Made by a program: the position numbers and the translations under genes
NCBI GenBank assembly: GCA_027491255.1
Contig: JAIXWM010000122.1
Location: 34,072-98,071, forward strand
Direction: 5' to 3'
Source: Rubrivivax sp.
GTDB lineage: Bacteria; Pseudomonadota; Gammaproteobacteria; Burkholderiales; Burkholderiaceae_C
Length of the DNA stretch: 64,000 nt
Notes under the pieces: generated by a model
Told to the model about the DNA's origin: nothing
Database searches by the model: none
Seen by the model: the letters and a program-made list of their open reading frames with translations, nothing else
Shown: positions 20,627-32,053 of the stretch, in pieces
Numbering within the stretch: the first letter of the stretch is position 1
How the letters are laid out: every line of letters starts with the position of its first letter

Positions 20627-20642
20627 TTGACGTTAACGTCAA
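20627..20642. promoter_or_regulatory. LiuR-type operator upstream of icmF (perfect 16-bp palindrome)
   Basis: ttgacgttaacgtcaa is its own reverse complement and ends 14 bp before the icmF ATG. It matches the centre of the 6064-6083 palindrome except for the central TA in place of CG-type spacing. It would lie inside the coding region if the upstream ATG at 20612 were used, which argues for the 20657 start. Confidence 0.72.
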
Positions 20643-20656
20643 CCGGGAACCTGCAA

Positions 20657-23600
20657 ATGACCGATCTCTCCGCCGAATTCAAGGCCCTGGCCGAGTACCG
20701 GCCCGTCAACAAGGTGCGCTTCGTGACGGCGGCCAGTCTCTTCGACGGGCACGACGCGGCCATCAACATCATGCGTCGCATCCTCCAGGGCATGGGCGCG
20801 GAGGTCATCCACCTCGGGCACAACCGCTCTGTCGACGAGGTCGTCACTGCGGCGCTGCAGGAAGACGCGCAGGGCATCGCGGTCAGCAGCTACCAGGGCG
20901 GGCACGTCGAGTACTTCAAGTACATGGTGGACCTGCTGCGCGAGCGCGGCGGGCCCGACGTGCAGGTCTTCGGCGGCGGCGGTGGCGTCATCGTCCCGGC
21001 GGAGATCCGCGAACTCCAGGGCTACGGTGTCGCGCGCATCTACAGCCCCGAGGACGGGCAGCGCATGGGGCTGCAGGGCATGATCGGCGAGATGCTGATG
21101 CGCTGCGATCGCGACCTGTCGGTGCAGGCGCCCCGTGACGTGGCTGCGCTGCAGGGGCACACCGGGACGGCCTGGCGCGCGTTGGCGCAGGCGATCACGG
21201 CGCTGGAGAACGGGCGCGCCGATCCGGCCTTCAAGAGCGCGCTGCACGCCCAGGCGGCGCAGGCGCGCGTGCCCGTGGTGGGCATCACCGGCACGGGCGG
21301 GGCGGGCAAGTCCAGCCTGACGGACGAACTCATCCGCCGCCTGCGCCTGGACCAGGGCGACGCGCTGCGGCTGGCGGTGATCTCGATCGACCCGAGCCGG
21401 CGCAAGAGCGGCGGCGCTCTGCTGGGCGACCGCATCCGCATGAACGCCATCGGCGAATGGTCTGCCTCGAGGCTCGCGCTTGCGCAGAGTTCGCCATCCG
21501 CCGAGTCGGATGACGCCGCCTTGGGGCGGCCTGGCGGTCGCGGAGGGCAGGGCGCGCGCGTCTTCATGCGCAGTCTGGCCACACGCGACTTCGGCAGCGA
21601 GATCAGCCAGGCGCTGCCCGACGTGATCGCGGCGTGCAAGTGCGCCGGCTTCGACCTCATCGTCGTCGAGACCTCCGGCATCGGCCAGGGTGACGCCGCG
21701 ATCGTGCCACTGGTGGACGTGCCGGTGTACGTGATGACGCCGGAGTTCGGCGCCGCGAGCCAGCTCGAGAAGATCGACATGCTGGACTTCGCCGAGTTCG
21801 TGGCGATCAACAAGTTCGACCGCAAGGGCGCGCTGGACGCGCTGCGCGACGTGGCCAAGCAGGTGCAGCGCAACCGCGAGGCCTGGGGGAAGCGGGCCGA
21901 GGAGATGCCGGTCTTCGGCACCATGGCCAGCCGCTTCAATGACGATGGGGTGACGGCGCTGTACCAGGCGATCTTGCCGCGTCTGGGAGAACTCGGGCTG
22001 CGGCTCATGCCGGGCCGGCTGGCACCGATGTCCACGCGCCACAGCACGCAGCAGGTGGCCATCGTTCCCGGGGCGCGGGTGCGTTACCTGGCCGACGTCG
22101 CCGACACCGTGCGCGGCTACAAGCGGCGCGCGCGCGAGCAGGCGGCGCTGGCCCGTGAGGTGCAGCAATTGAGGGCTGCGGCGGGCATGCTGGCGGCCAG
22201 CAAGCCCGACAAGCCGCGAGCCGCCGATGCCGCGCTGACCCTGGCCGATGAGCGCGAAGCCCGGCTCGATGCGCGCGCGCGCAATCTTTTGGCCCAGTGG
22301 CCCGAGACGGTCCGCACCTACGCCGGCGACGAGTACGTGGTGAAGGTCCGGGACCGCGAGATCCGCACCGCGCTCACCCACACCACGCTGTCGGGCAGCA
22401 GGATCCGCAAGGTCGCGCTGCCCGCCTGGGAATGCCACGGCGAACTGCTGAAGTGGCTGCTGCTCGAGAACGTGCCCGGCTCCTTCCCCTACACCGCCGG
22501 CACCTTCGCCTTCAAGCGCGAGGGCGAGGACCCGACGCGCATGTTCGCCGGCGAGGGCGATGCCTTCCGGACGAACCGTCGCTTCAAGCTGTTGTCCGAG
22601 GGCATGCCGGCCAAGCGGCTGTCCACCGCCTTCGACTCGGTCACGCTGTACGGACACGACCCCGACCTGCGCCCGGACATCTACGGCAAGGTGGGCAACT
22701 CTGGCGTGTCGATCGCGACGCTGGACGACATGAAGGTGCTGTACTCGGGATTCGACCTGACGAACCCGACGACCTCGGTCAGCATGACGATCAACGGGCC
22801 GGCGCCGTCGATCCTGGCGATGTTCATGAACACCGCGATCGACCAGAACCTGGAGAAGTTCCGCGCCGACAACGGCCGCGTGCCCACCGACGACGAGGCG
22901 CACAAGATCCGCGCCTGGACGCTGGCCAACGTGCGCGGCACGGTGCAGGCCGACATCCTGAAGGAGGACCAGGGCCAGAACACCTGCATCTTCTCCACCG
23001 AGTTCAGCCTGAAGGTGATGGGCGACATCGCCGAGTACTTCGTGCAGCACGACGTACGCAACTTCTACTCGGTCAGCATCTCGGGCTATCACATCGCCGA
23101 GGCTGGAGCCAACCCGATCAGTCAGCTCGCCTTCACGCTGTCCAACGGCTTCACCTTCGTCGAGGCCTACCTCGCGCGCGGGATGCACATCGACGACTTC
23201 GCGCCCAACCTGAGCTACTTCTTCAGCAACGGCATGGACCCGGAGTACACGGTGCTCGGGCGCGTCGCGCGCCGCATCTGGGCGGTGGCGATGCGCGAGC
23301 GCTACGGCGCCAACGAGCGCAGCCAGAAGCTGAAGTACCACATCCAGACCAGCGGCCGCAGCCTGCACGCGCAGGAGATCGCCTTCAACGACATCCGCAC
23401 CACGTTGCAGGCGCTGATCGCGATCTACGACAACTGCAACAGCCTGCACACCAACGCCTACGACGAGGCCATCACCACGCCCACCGAGGAGAGCGTGCGC
23501 CGCGCCATGGCGATCCAGCTGATCATCAACCGCGAGTGGGGCCTGGCGAAGAACGAGAACCCGAACCAGGGCGCCTTCATCATCGACGAGCTGACCGAGC

Positions 23601-24034
23601 TGGTCGAGGAGGCGGTGCTGGCCGAGTTCGAGCGCATCGCCGAGCGCGGCGGCGTGCTCGGCGCCATGGAGACCGGCTACCAGCGTGGCCGCATCCAGGA
23701 GGAGAGCATGCACTACGAGATGCTCAAGCACACCGGCGAGCACCCGATCATCGGCGTGAACACCTTCCGCAACCCGGCAGGCGACCCGGTGCCCGAGCAC
23801 ATCGAGCTCGCGCGCTCGACCGAGGACGAGAAGCAATCGCAGCTGCAGCGCCTGCACGATTTCCACGCCCGCCACGCCGACGTGGCGCCGGCGGTGCTGC
23901 AGCGGCTGAGGCAGGCGGTGATCGACAACGCCAACGTCTTCGAGGTGTTGATGGAGGCGGTGCGGTGCTGCAGCCTGGGCCAGATCACCAGCGCTCTCTT
24001 CGAGGTGGGCGGGCAGTACCGGCGCAGCATGTGA
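20657..24034 (+). CDS. icmF: Fused isobutyryl-CoA mutase (IcmF)
   Basis: Adenosylcobalamin enzyme that interconverts isobutyryl-CoA and n-butyryl-CoA, with its G-protein chaperone fused in. 1125 aa. The B12-binding domain is at residues about 18-150 (DGH at 30-32, His32 the cobalt ligand). The MeaB-like GTPase starts near residue 205 (P-loop [10 protein letters not shown]) and the mutase barrel follows from about 560 ([33 protein letters not shown]). An insertion of about 32 residues (266-299) splits DRIRMNAI from VFMRSLATR inside the G-domain. The LiuR-type palindrome upstream suggests branched-chain amino-acid control. The 20612 ATG was rejected because it overlaps that palindrome. Confidence 0.95.
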   Translation: MTDLSAEFKALAEYRPVNKVRFVTAASLFDGHDAAINIMRRILQGMGAEVIHLGHNRSVDEVVTAALQEDAQGIAVSSYQGGHVEYFKYMVDLLRERGGPDVQVFGGGGGVIVPAEIRELQGYGVARIYSPEDGQRMGLQGMIGEMLMRCDRDLSVQAPRDVAALQGHTGTAWRALAQAITALENGRADPAFKSALHAQAAQARVPVVGITGTGGAGKSSLTDELIRRLRLDQGDALRLAVISIDPSRRKSGGALLGDRIRMNAIGEWSASRLALAQSSPSAESDDAALGRPGGRGGQGARVFMRSLATRDFGSEISQALPDVIAACKCAGFDLIVVETSGIGQGDAAIVPLVDVPVYVMTPEFGAASQLEKIDMLDFAEFVAINKFDRKGALDALRDVAKQVQRNREAWGKRAEEMPVFGTMASRFNDDGVTALYQAILPRLGELGLRLMPGRLAPMSTRHSTQQVAIVPGARVRYLADVADTVRGYKRRAREQAALAREVQQLRAAAGMLAASKPDKPRAADAALTLADEREARLDARARNLLAQWPETVRTYAGDEYVVKVRDREIRTALTHTTLSGSRIRKVALPAWECHGELLKWLLLENVPGSFPYTAGTFAFKREGEDPTRMFAGEGDAFRTNRRFKLLSEGMPAKRLSTAFDSVTLYGHDPDLRPDIYGKVGNSGVSIATLDDMKVLYSGFDLTNPTTSVSMTINGPAPSILAMFMNTAIDQNLEKFRADNGRVPTDDEAHKIRAWTLANVRGTVQADILKEDQGQNTCIFSTEFSLKVMGDIAEYFVQHDVRNFYSVSISGYHIAEAGANPISQLAFTLSNGFTFVEAYLARGMHIDDFAPNLSYFFSNGMDPEYTVLGRVARRIWAVAMRERYGANERSQKLKYHIQTSGRSLHAQEIAFNDIRTTLQALIAIYDNCNSLHTNAYDEAITTPTEESVRRAMAIQLIINREWGLAKNENPNQGAFIIDELTELVEEAVLAEFERIAERGGVLGAMETGYQRGRIQEESMHYEMLKHTGEHPIIGVNTFRNPAGDPVPEHIELARSTEDEKQSQLQRLHDFHARHADVAPAVLQRLRQAVIDNANVFEVLMEAVRCCSLGQITSALFEVGGQYRRSM
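21495..21530. repeat. Two adjacent hairpins inside the icmF insertion
   Basis: catccg-ccgagt-cggatg (21495-21512) and gccgcc-ttgg-ggcggc (21515-21530) are two perfect inverted repeats 2 bp apart, within the stretch of about 96 bp that codes for the extra residues of IcmF. The pairing resembles REP/BIME-type extragenic palindromes, here carried in frame. Confidence 0.6.
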
Positions 24035-24164
24035 GCGGGCGCCCACCGCAAGTTGCGGCCGTCCTGGCGACCCGCGCGATGGCCGTAACCGGCGGGAGGG
24101 TCGGGGACGTCTCGGCGCCGCTAAACTCATGCGTCCGGCGCGCGATGCTCGCGCACCTCCCCGC

Positions 24165-25600
<1,436 letters not shown>

Positions 25601-25615
25601 GCGTCGCCCTCAAGG

Positions 25616-25645
25616 AAAAAGGGCCCCACCGCTGAGGTGGAGCCC
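25616..25645 (-). terminator. Rho-independent terminator after rplY
   Basis: On the minus strand a 10-bp stem (25621-25630 with 25636-25645, one G-U pair) and a 5-nt loop are followed directly by TTTTT (25620-25616). It lies 56 bp after the rplY stop and 16 bp before the pth start, so it should separate the two genes. Confidence 0.88.
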
Positions 25646-25700
25646 TGGCAGGAAGGCCTGAATCCTCGGACCGCCGGCGTCGGCGACCCGGGGATGCGGC

Positions 25701-26345
25701 TCACTTCTTGTTCTGCTTCTCGTCCTTCTTCTTGGCCGGGGTCTTGGCTGCGGGGGCCACGACAGGCGCCGGGGCGGCCTCTTCCTCTTCCTTCGGCACG
25801 GTCACCGCCGCGATCACCGGGTTGAGCGTGCCGTGACGCACGGCCTTGATGCCCTCGGGCAGCTTCAGGTCGTTCACGTGCAGAGACTGGCCCTTGACCA
25901 TGCCGGACAGGTCGATCGTGACGAACTCGGGCAGCTGCGAGGCCAGGCACTCGATCTCGAGCTCGGTCTGGACGTGGCTGATGAGACACTTGTCCGTCTT
26001 GACCGCAGGCGCGTTTTCTTCGCCGGTGAAGTGCAGGGGCACCTTCTTGCGCAGACGCGTCGATTCGTCCACGCGCTGGAAGTCGATATGCAGGACCTGC
26101 TGCTTCCAGGCGTGCATCTGGAAGTCGCGCAGCAGCACCTTCTGCACCTGGGAGCCGATCTCCATCTCGAGGATGGAGGAGTGGAAGGCTTCCTTCTTCA
26201 GGGCGAAGTACAGCGCGTTGTGATCGAGCTCGATCATCGTGGGCGTGCCGGCACCATAGACGATGCCAGGCACCTTGCCGGCGTTGCGCAGGCGGCGGCT
26301 CGCTCCGGTCCCCTGCAGCGCACGCTCGAAAGCGGTGAATCTCAT
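25701..26345 (-). CDS. rplY: Ribosomal protein bL25 (Ctc/TL5 type)
   Basis: 5S-rRNA-binding protein of the large subunit, in the long Ctc form. 214 aa. The N-terminal L25 domain covers about residues 1-95 ([27 protein letters not shown]), followed by the TL5 beta domain and a Glu/Ala/Lys tail ending [10 protein letters not shown]. The start at 26345 is preceded by GGAG. Upstream is prs and downstream pth, the common prs-rplY-pth order. Confidence 0.95.
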   Translation of the reverse strand: MRFTAFERALQGTGASRRLRNAGKVPGIVYGAGTPTMIELDHNALYFALKKEAFHSSILEMEIGSQVQKVLLRDFQMHAWKQQVLHIDFQRVDESTRLRKKVPLHFTGEENAPAVKTDKCLISHVQTELEIECLASQLPEFVTIDLSGMVKGQSLHVNDLKLPEGIKAVRHGTLNPVIAAVTVPKEEEEAAPAPVVAPAAKTPAKKKDEKQNKK

Positions 26346-26452
26346 CTTGAACTCCAGTTGGAAGCGCCCGCGACCAGGCGCTGAATATGCATGGGCCTCA
26401 CGACCCACGCGGCTTGCTGCCTGCCGTCGCTCACACGCCGGCAGGCGGACAC

Positions 26453-27415
26453 TCAGAAGTTGTTGTTCTGCTCCGCGAAGAGCGAGGTCACCGATTCGCC
26501 ATCGGAGATGCGGCGGATCGTCTCGGCGAACAGGAAGGCGACCGACAACTGGCGGATCTTGCGGCAGGCGCGGGCAGCCTCGCCGAGCGGTATGGTGTTG
26601 GAGATCACGACCTCGTCGAGCTGCGAGCCCGCGATGCGCTCGATCGCCGGCCCGGAGAACACCGGGTGCGTGCAGTACGCGTAGACGCTGCCCGCCCCAC
26701 GCTCCTTCAACACCTCGGCCGCCTTCACCAGGGTGCCGGCGGTGTCGATCATGTCGTCCATGATGACGCAGTTGCGGCCCTCGATCTCCCCGATCACGTG
26801 CATGACCTCGGAGACATTGGCTTTCGGACGGCGCTTGTCGATGATGGCGAGGTCGCAGCCCAGTTGCTTGGCCAGCGCGCGGGCTCTCACCACGCCGCCG
26901 ACATCGGGCGAGACGACGACGAGCTCAGGGTAGTTGCGGCTTTTCAGGTCGCTCAACAGCACCGGCGAGGCATAGATGTTGTCGACCGGGATGTCGAAGA
27001 AGCCCTGGATCTGGTCGGCGTGCAGATCCATGGTCAGCACGCGCTCGACGCCCACGGTCTCGAGCAGATTGGCCACGACCTTGGCGCTGATCGGCACCCG
27101 GGTCGATCGCGGGCGACGGTCCTGGCGTGCGTAGCCGAAGTACGGCATGACGGCGGTGATGCGGCGAGCACTCGCTCGCTTGAGGGCATCCACCAGGATC
27201 AGCAGTTCCATCAGGTTCTCGTTCGTCGGACTGCAGGTCGACTGCACGACGAAGATGTCCCGAGCCCGGACGTTCTGCTGGATCTCGACCGTCACTTCGC
27301 CGTCGGAGAAGCGGCCGATATGGGCCTTGCCGAGCTCGACGCCCAGGCTGGCAGCGATCTCGCGGCCCAACGCCGGGTTGGCATTGCCGGAGAAGAGCAC
27401 GGTGTTGAAGAGCAA
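26453..27415 (-). CDS. prs: Ribose-phosphate pyrophosphokinase
   Basis: Makes PRPP from ribose 5-phosphate and ATP for nucleotide, His and Trp synthesis. 320 aa. Hallmarks: [31 protein letters not shown], the PRPP-synthase signature [12 protein letters not shown], and [14 protein letters not shown] for PRPP binding. The predicted start is TTG at 27415; an in-frame GTG five codons on is the alternative, and no ATG fits. Downstream of tRNA-Gln by 69 bp. Confidence 0.95.
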   Translation of the reverse strand: MLFNTVLFSGNANPALGREIAASLGVELGKAHIGRFSDGEVTVEIQQNVRARDIFVVQSTCSPTNENLMELLILVDALKRASARRITAVMPYFGYARQDRRPRSTRVPISAKVVANLLETVGVERVLTMDLHADQIQGFFDIPVDNIYASPVLLSDLKSRNYPELVVVSPDVGGVVRARALAKQLGCDLAIIDKRRPKANVSEVMHVIGEIEGRNCVIMDDMIDTAGTLVKAAEVLKERGAGSVYAYCTHPVFSGPAIERIAGSQLDEVVISNTIPLGEAARACRKIRQLSVAFLFAETIRRISDGESVTSLFAEQNNNF

Positions 27416-27484
27416 GGTGGGCCTCGGCGCGGCGGGCAGCGGGGGCGACGCGCTGGGCGTCAGCGCACGCAGCCTTGTGTCATT

Positions 27485-27561
27485 TGGCAGGGGAGGAAGG
27501 ACTCGAACCCTCGCATGTCGGAATCAAAATCCGATGCCTTAACCAACTTGGCGACTCCCCT
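27485..27561 (-). tRNA. tRNA-Gln (anticodon TTG)
   Basis: 77-nt cloverleaf on the minus strand: acceptor AGGGGAG pairs with CTCCCCT, anticodon loop TTTTGAT, T-arm GGGTTCGAGTCC and an encoded CCA end. It lies in the ispE-prs gap, where betaproteobacteria usually carry tRNA-Gln. A 6-bp hairpin (27450-27466) follows downstream without a T-tract. Confidence 0.97.
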
Positions 27562-27597
27562 ACACAGGACCCCGCTCGCGCGACGCCCTCGAACCGT

Positions 27598-28488
27598 TCA
27601 CTCCGCCCAGTCCGCCAGAGGGTGACGAACCAAGCCTCGACACAGACGGACCACCCAGCCTTCGGGACATGAACCCTCCAGCCGTGTCGCCTCGGGCAGG
27701 ACGCCCGCGTCGATCTTGGAGAACACCGCGCTGCCAGACCCGGTCATCAGGCTGTTGCCAAACCGGACCTTCAGCCATTCCGCAACTTGCGCTACTTCCT
27801 GGCATCGGGCTTCGGCCGGGCTTTGCAGGTCATTCCTGCCGAAGAGCCCGGTCGGGCTGGCAAGCGCTGTCAAAGCGCTGCTCTCCAAAGAGCCCGCTAC
27901 TATAACTGAAGGCGAGTCGCGCCGCAGCAGCGGGCTGCCGAAGATGTCGGCCGTGGCGATCGACCCTGGTGGCTTGACAACGGCATAGGCGCGCGGCCCG
28001 GGCAAGTCCACGGCACGCAGCTGCTCGCCCACACCTTGGGCCAGGGCATCGTGCCCGTGGACGAAGAAGGGCACGTCAGCGCCGAGCGTCGCCGCGATCT
28101 CGAGCAGCCGGGCGCGCGGCCAGCGCAGGCCCCAAAGGCGGTTCAACGCCAGCAGCACGGTCGCGGCATCGGAACTGCCGCCACCCATGCCCGCGCCGGA
28201 GGGCACGCGCTTGTCGATCCAGATGTCTGCGCCCCACGCCACGCTGCTGGCAACCCGCAGCGCACGCGCAGCGCGCAGGCACAGGTCGTCGGCAGGCAGA
28301 GGCGCGCCGAGGTCGTGACGACGCAGCAGCCCGTCATCCCGGCGTTCGAAGTGCAAGGTGTCGCACCAGTCGATCAGCACGAAGACCGATTCGAGCAGGT
28401 GATAGCCGTCCGCGCGCCGCCCCGTCACGTGCAGGAACAGATTCAGCTTCGCAGGCGCTGGCAGGTCGTGCAGGGCACGAAGGCTCAC
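27598..28488 (-). CDS. ispE: 4-diphosphocytidyl-2-C-methyl-D-erythritol kinase
   Basis: GHMP kinase of the MEP isoprenoid pathway. 296 aa from GTG 28488, chosen because GAGGAG lies just upstream and the protein then begins before PAPAKLNLFLHVTGRRADGYH. The ATP-binding motif is PSGAGMGGGSSDAA and the C-terminal MTGSGSAVF is conserved. A stretch near residues 195-220 (SLESSALTALASPTGLFG) is lower in GC and looks slightly expanded against the family. It follows lolB and precedes tRNA-Gln. Confidence 0.94.
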   Translation of the reverse strand: MSLRALHDLPAPAKLNLFLHVTGRRADGYHLLESVFVLIDWCDTLHFERRDDGLLRRHDLGAPLPADDLCLRAARALRVASSVAWGADIWIDKRVPSGAGMGGGSSDAATVLLALNRLWGLRWPRARLLEIAATLGADVPFFVHGHDALAQGVGEQLRAVDLPGPRAYAVVKPPGSIATADIFGSPLLRRDSPSVIVAGSLESSALTALASPTGLFGRNDLQSPAEARCQEVAQVAEWLKVRFGNSLMTGSGSAVFSKIDAGVLPEATRLEGSCPEGWVVRLCRGLVRHPLADWAE

Positions 28489-28562
28489 GGGGGCTCCTCG
28501 GTGTCGTTCAGCAGCTGGAGGTGCCCGGCGCGCCACCGAGCGTGGTTCCGGGCCTCGGCCTG

Positions 28563-29138
28563 TCAAGGGTCGGGCGTCATGCGCAGACGCAGCGTCACGG
28601 CGGGTCGGCTGTCGCGGCGCGCGACGATGCTGCCGCGCGCGAGCGCGGAGATGTCGACTTCCCAGCCCTCCTGCGCGAAGCCCTGGGGACGGGACGCGTG
28701 CGGCACACCGGCATAGGGGCGCCCCTGCAGCCAGTCGAAGAGTGCCTCGATCGGCAGCCGTTCGCCGAGCGCGCGCAGGGTGAGCTCGCCCAGGTCCGCG
28801 AACCGCGCCGAACCCTGCCCCGCCTCAAGCTGAGCCGAGCCCGGCTGCCACACCGCGCGCGCGACCACGGTGCCCGTGGGGGCGAACAGATCGAGCCGGC
28901 CGGCGGCGGGGTCGCCGCGCAGTTCGAAGCCGGCGCTGAAGGCCCGTGCGGGCTCGTTGTCGGACGCCGAAATCACCACGGAAAGGCGACCGACCACCGT
29001 GTCGCTGGTCGAGCGCGTTGGCTGAACCGCGCAGCCGCCGAGCGCGCACGCGACGACGACCGCCACGAGGCGGTGCAGGCGCCACGCCCTCTGCGCGGGG
29101 CGCTCCGGGGCAGGGGCGTGAGCGGTGACGGGGCGCAT
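28563..29138 (-). CDS. lolB: Outer-membrane lipoprotein LolB
   Basis: Receives lipoproteins from LolA and inserts them into the outer membrane. 191 aa with a lipoprotein signal peptide and lipobox ALGG-Cys36. The body fits LolB (GFELRGDPAAGRLDLFAPTGT, then PIEALFDWLQGRPY). It is 24 bp after the TPR gene and upstream of ispE, the normal lolB-ispE order. Confidence 0.9.
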   Translation of the reverse strand: MRPVTAHAPAPERPAQRAWRLHRLVAVVVACALGGCAVQPTRSTSDTVVGRLSVVISASDNEPARAFSAGFELRGDPAAGRLDLFAPTGTVVARAVWQPGSAQLEAGQGSARFADLGELTLRALGERLPIEALFDWLQGRPYAGVPHASRPQGFAQEGWEVDISALARGSIVARRDSRPAVTLRLRMTPDP

Positions 29139-29162
29139 GGAAGGGCCAGGTCTGGCGGATCC

Positions 29163-31055
29163 TCAGGGCTCGGCCCGAAGCCGCTGCAGGGTCTCGCGCA
29201 GCACCTCGTTGCTGGCGTCGCGCTGCCGGCCTTCACGCCAGATGTTCAAGGCCTCCTCGCGCTGGCCCTTGACCCACAGCACTTCGCCAAGATGGGCCGC
29301 GATCTCGGTGTCTGCGCGCGCGGCATAGGCCTGCTGCAGCAGACGCAAGGCCTCCGCGTGATTGCCGAGTCGGAACTCCACCCAGCCCAGGCTGTCGGTG
29401 ATGAAGGGGTCGCCGGGCAGCAGCTCCAGAGCCCGGACGATCAGCGCGCGCGCTTCCTGCAGCCGCGTGCCGCGGTCGGCCAGCGAGTAGCCGAGCGCGT
29501 TGTAGGCGTGCGCGTGGTCGGGCTTGAGTTCGATGACGCGGCGCAGCAGCCGCTCCATGTCCTGCAGCCGGTTCATTTTCTCGGCAACCATCGCCTGCTC
29601 GTAGAGCAAGTCCAGGTCGCCCGGCCAACGTTCGACAGCGCGACCATAGACCTCGTAGGCCTCTGCATGGCGCTTGAGCTCGCGCAGCAGCTGCGCCTCG
29701 GCGACCAGCTTCGCACGGGCCTCGTCGTCGTCGCGCGCGGGCACCTTGCGGATCAGTTCCCGCGCCTCGTCCACCCGCCCCTGGCGGGCGAGGATCGTCG
29801 CGCGTCGAGTCTGCACCTCGAGCAGGCGCTGAGGGTTGTCGATGCGTTGCAGATAGGCTTCGGCGGCAACGAAGTCCTGTTTGAGCTCCGCAATCTGCGC
29901 GAGCATGAGCCAGGCCTGCGCCGTCGCGCCGTCCATCGTGGCGGCCGGATCTTCTTCTTCATCCTCGTCGGCGGCCGCAGCCTTGGGCGGCTGGGCTGCC
30001 GTGGCGCCGCCTGCAGCAGCCAGCTCGAGGTAGCGCCTGATGGCCCGCTCGGCGGGGGCCGCCTGCTTGAGCTCCAGGTGCAGCGCGCCCTGCATGAGCC
30101 AGGCGGGCGCGTTGTCGGGTTGCTGGGTGATGGCGCTCTGGACCTGTGCCAGTGCCTCCTCCTGGCGTTGCATCTGGCCGAGCACGCGGGCGTAGGCCAG
30201 CCGCAGCTGCGGCTGGGACTGTGCAGAGGCGGCTCCAAGATGCCCCTTGACGACGGTCTCGGCAACGGGCACGCGCGGCATCAACTCCAGTGCCAGGAGT
30301 GCCGGGCCCGGGGCGTCCGGTGCCGCAGCGTGGGCCCGGCGGGCCAGGTCCAGCGCGCGGCCGAGGTCTCCGGCTTGCAGCCACACCCGACCCAGGGCTG
30401 TCCAGGACGCCGCACGGGTCGGGCCATCGGCTCCCTGCGGTGGCAGCACCGTCTCGAGCATCGTCGCCACAGCGCGGGTTTCCGTGCTGCGTTGGAAGAA
30501 GCGCGGCAGGGAGGCGATCACCGCCGGCCTTTCGGCGGCTGGCGTGCGGGTGATCAGGAAGCGCAATGGCTCCGCAGAGTCGGCTGGGCGGTTCAAGGCC
30601 GAGAGGATCTGCAATTGCAGCCGCGCCGGCTCCAGTGCATCGGGGTGGGCGCCACGCCAGGCCCGGGCGGCGGCGAGCGCCCGGTCACCGGCGCGCGCCT
30701 GCAGCGCCATGTCGGCCGCACGCTGGAACAATTCCGGATGCTTCGTGCGCCGAGCGGCCTCCAGCACCACCTCGAAGGCGACCGCCGCGCGCCCCTGCCG
30801 CCATTCGAGCTCGGCGGCCAGCAACTGGTAGAACAGCTGGGCGTCGAGCGACGAATTGCGGATCACCTGGGCCGGTTCCTCGCCGCTCGAGGCCTCGGAG
30901 CCGGAGCGTGCCTGAGCCTGTGCTTGCGGCGACGCGGCCATCAGGCAGAACGCGCTCAGCACCGCGCTGCCGGCCCAGCGCCAGTGGTGTGCCCGAAGCA
31001 AGGGCGCCGGCGCCCACCGGTGGCATTTGGCAGTGGATTTCACGGTTGATGTCAT
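29163..31055 (-). CDS. Exported tetratricopeptide-repeat protein
   Basis: Probable periplasmic or membrane-associated TPR protein, 630 aa from ATG 31055. A signal peptide is evident (hydrophobic AGSAVLSAFCLMAAS, then AQAQA). Helical repeats run through most of the chain, clearest near the C-terminus (AYNALGYSLADRGTRLQEA; DSLGWVEFRLGNHAEALRLL). An acidic low-complexity insert (AADEDEEEDPAAT) sits mid-protein. It precedes lolB by 24 bp and is divergent from mutM, an arrangement seen in other betaproteobacteria. TPR proteins scaffold other proteins; the partner here is unknown. Confidence 0.88.
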   Translation of the reverse strand: MTSTVKSTAKCHRWAPAPLLRAHHWRWAGSAVLSAFCLMAASPQAQAQARSGSEASSGEEPAQVIRNSSLDAQLFYQLLAAELEWRQGRAAVAFEVVLEAARRTKHPELFQRAADMALQARAGDRALAAARAWRGAHPDALEPARLQLQILSALNRPADSAEPLRFLITRTPAAERPAVIASLPRFFQRSTETRAVATMLETVLPPQGADGPTRAASWTALGRVWLQAGDLGRALDLARRAHAAAPDAPGPALLALELMPRVPVAETVVKGHLGAASAQSQPQLRLAYARVLGQMQRQEEALAQVQSAITQQPDNAPAWLMQGALHLELKQAAPAERAIRRYLELAAAGGATAAQPPKAAAADEDEEEDPAATMDGATAQAWLMLAQIAELKQDFVAAEAYLQRIDNPQRLLEVQTRRATILARQGRVDEARELIRKVPARDDDEARAKLVAEAQLLRELKRHAEAYEVYGRAVERWPGDLDLLYEQAMVAEKMNRLQDMERLLRRVIELKPDHAHAYNALGYSLADRGTRLQEARALIVRALELLPGDPFITDSLGWVEFRLGNHAEALRLLQQAYAARADTEIAAHLGEVLWVKGQREEALNIWREGRQRDASNEVLRETLQRLRAEP

Positions 31056-31175
31056 CGGCGCAAGCATACGACGCCCGAAGCGATCTTTCCTGCCCACGGC
31101 TGTCGCGCGCCGAGCTTGGCAGCGCGCCCGGTCTGCGGTTGCGGGCGTATCGGAGCGGATGCCCCGCCACTTTTC

Positions 31176-31181
31176 CATAAT
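31176..31181 (+). promoter_or_regulatory. -10 element of mutM, positioned for a leaderless mRNA
   Basis: CATAAT (5/6 match to TATAAT) ends 5 bp before the mutM ATG at 31187, so transcription would start at or next to the start codon. No ribosome-binding site is seen. The -35 region is weak. Confidence 0.5.
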
Positions 31182-31186
31182 GCGCC

Positions 31187-32053
31187 ATGCCCGAACTGCC
31201 CGAGGTCGAAGTCACGCGTCTGAGCATCTCCCGGCCGCTGGAGCAGGCGCGCGTGCTCGGCGTGCGGATGGGCAAGCCGTTGCGCTGGCCCCTGGGCTGC
31301 GATCCACAAAGCCTGGTGGGCCGTGCCATCGGGCCGGTCTCGCGGCGTGGAAAGTATCTCTGGCTGCCCCTCGGGCCGAGACCGGGTCAGGGCGAGAGCG
31401 ACGCCGGCGGCTTGCTGCTGCACCTGGGGATGTCGGGCTCGCTCGCCTTTCGTCCCGAGCCGGACACGCCGGCCCCGCCGCTCGGATCGCACGACCATTT
31501 CGAGCTGTTCGTCGAAGGTGGCGCCGGCAGCGGCCGCCTGTGCCTGCACGACCCCCGGCGATTCGGCGCCGTGATCTTCGCACCCGCCTTGGACCGGCCG
31601 CCGGCCGCGACCCTCCTGGCACGTCTGGGCCACGAGCCCTTCGATGCCGCCCTCACGCCGCAGTCCTTCCACGCTGCCTTGAGCGGCCGGCGGGCTGCGA
31701 TCAAGAGCGTGCTGCTGTCGGGTGACCCGGTGGTCGGTGCGGGCAACATCTATGCCTGCGAGGCCCTGTTCCATGCCGGGATCGACCCCCGCACGCGCGC
31801 AGACCGGATCAGCCGTCCGCGCGCGGCACGCCTGCTGCAGGCGGTGCGCGACACGCTTTCGCGCGCACTGGCGCTTGGTGGCTCGACGCTGCGCGACTTC
31901 AGCGACGCGCACGGGATGGACGGCGCCTTTCAGGACCACGCGGCGGTCTATGGGCGCCTGGGGCAAGCTTGCCTGCACTGTGCGGCCCCGGTGCGGCGTA
32001 TCGTCCAGGGCCAGCGCGCAACCTATTTCTGTGCGCGATGCCAGCGGCGCTGA
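31187..32053 (+). CDS. mutM: Formamidopyrimidine-DNA glycosylase
   Basis: Removes 8-oxoguanine and FapyG and nicks the strand (GO system). 288 aa beginning MPELPEVEV: Pro2 is the Schiff-base nucleophile and Glu3 catalytic. VGAGNIYACEALF is the helix-two-turn-helix motif. The C-terminal zinc finger (CLHC and CARC) is intact. Its 3' end overlaps mutY by 16 bp, so both arms of the GO system are expressed together. Confidence 0.97.
   Translation: MPELPEVEVTRLSISRPLEQARVLGVRMGKPLRWPLGCDPQSLVGRAIGPVSRRGKYLWLPLGPRPGQGESDAGGLLLHLGMSGSLAFRPEPDTPAPPLGSHDHFELFVEGGAGSGRLCLHDPRRFGAVIFAPALDRPPAATLLARLGHEPFDAALTPQSFHAALSGRRAAIKSVLLSGDPVVGAGNIYACEALFHAGIDPRTRADRISRPRAARLLQAVRDTLSRALALGGSTLRDFSDAHGMDGAFQDHAAVYGRLGQACLHCAAPVRRIVQGQRATYFCARCQRR

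Noticed and set aside
20496..20656. Cobalamin riboswitch upstream of the B12-dependent icmF
   Set aside because: Only 161 bp to coaX, no B12-box-like sequence; the palindrome explains regulation better.
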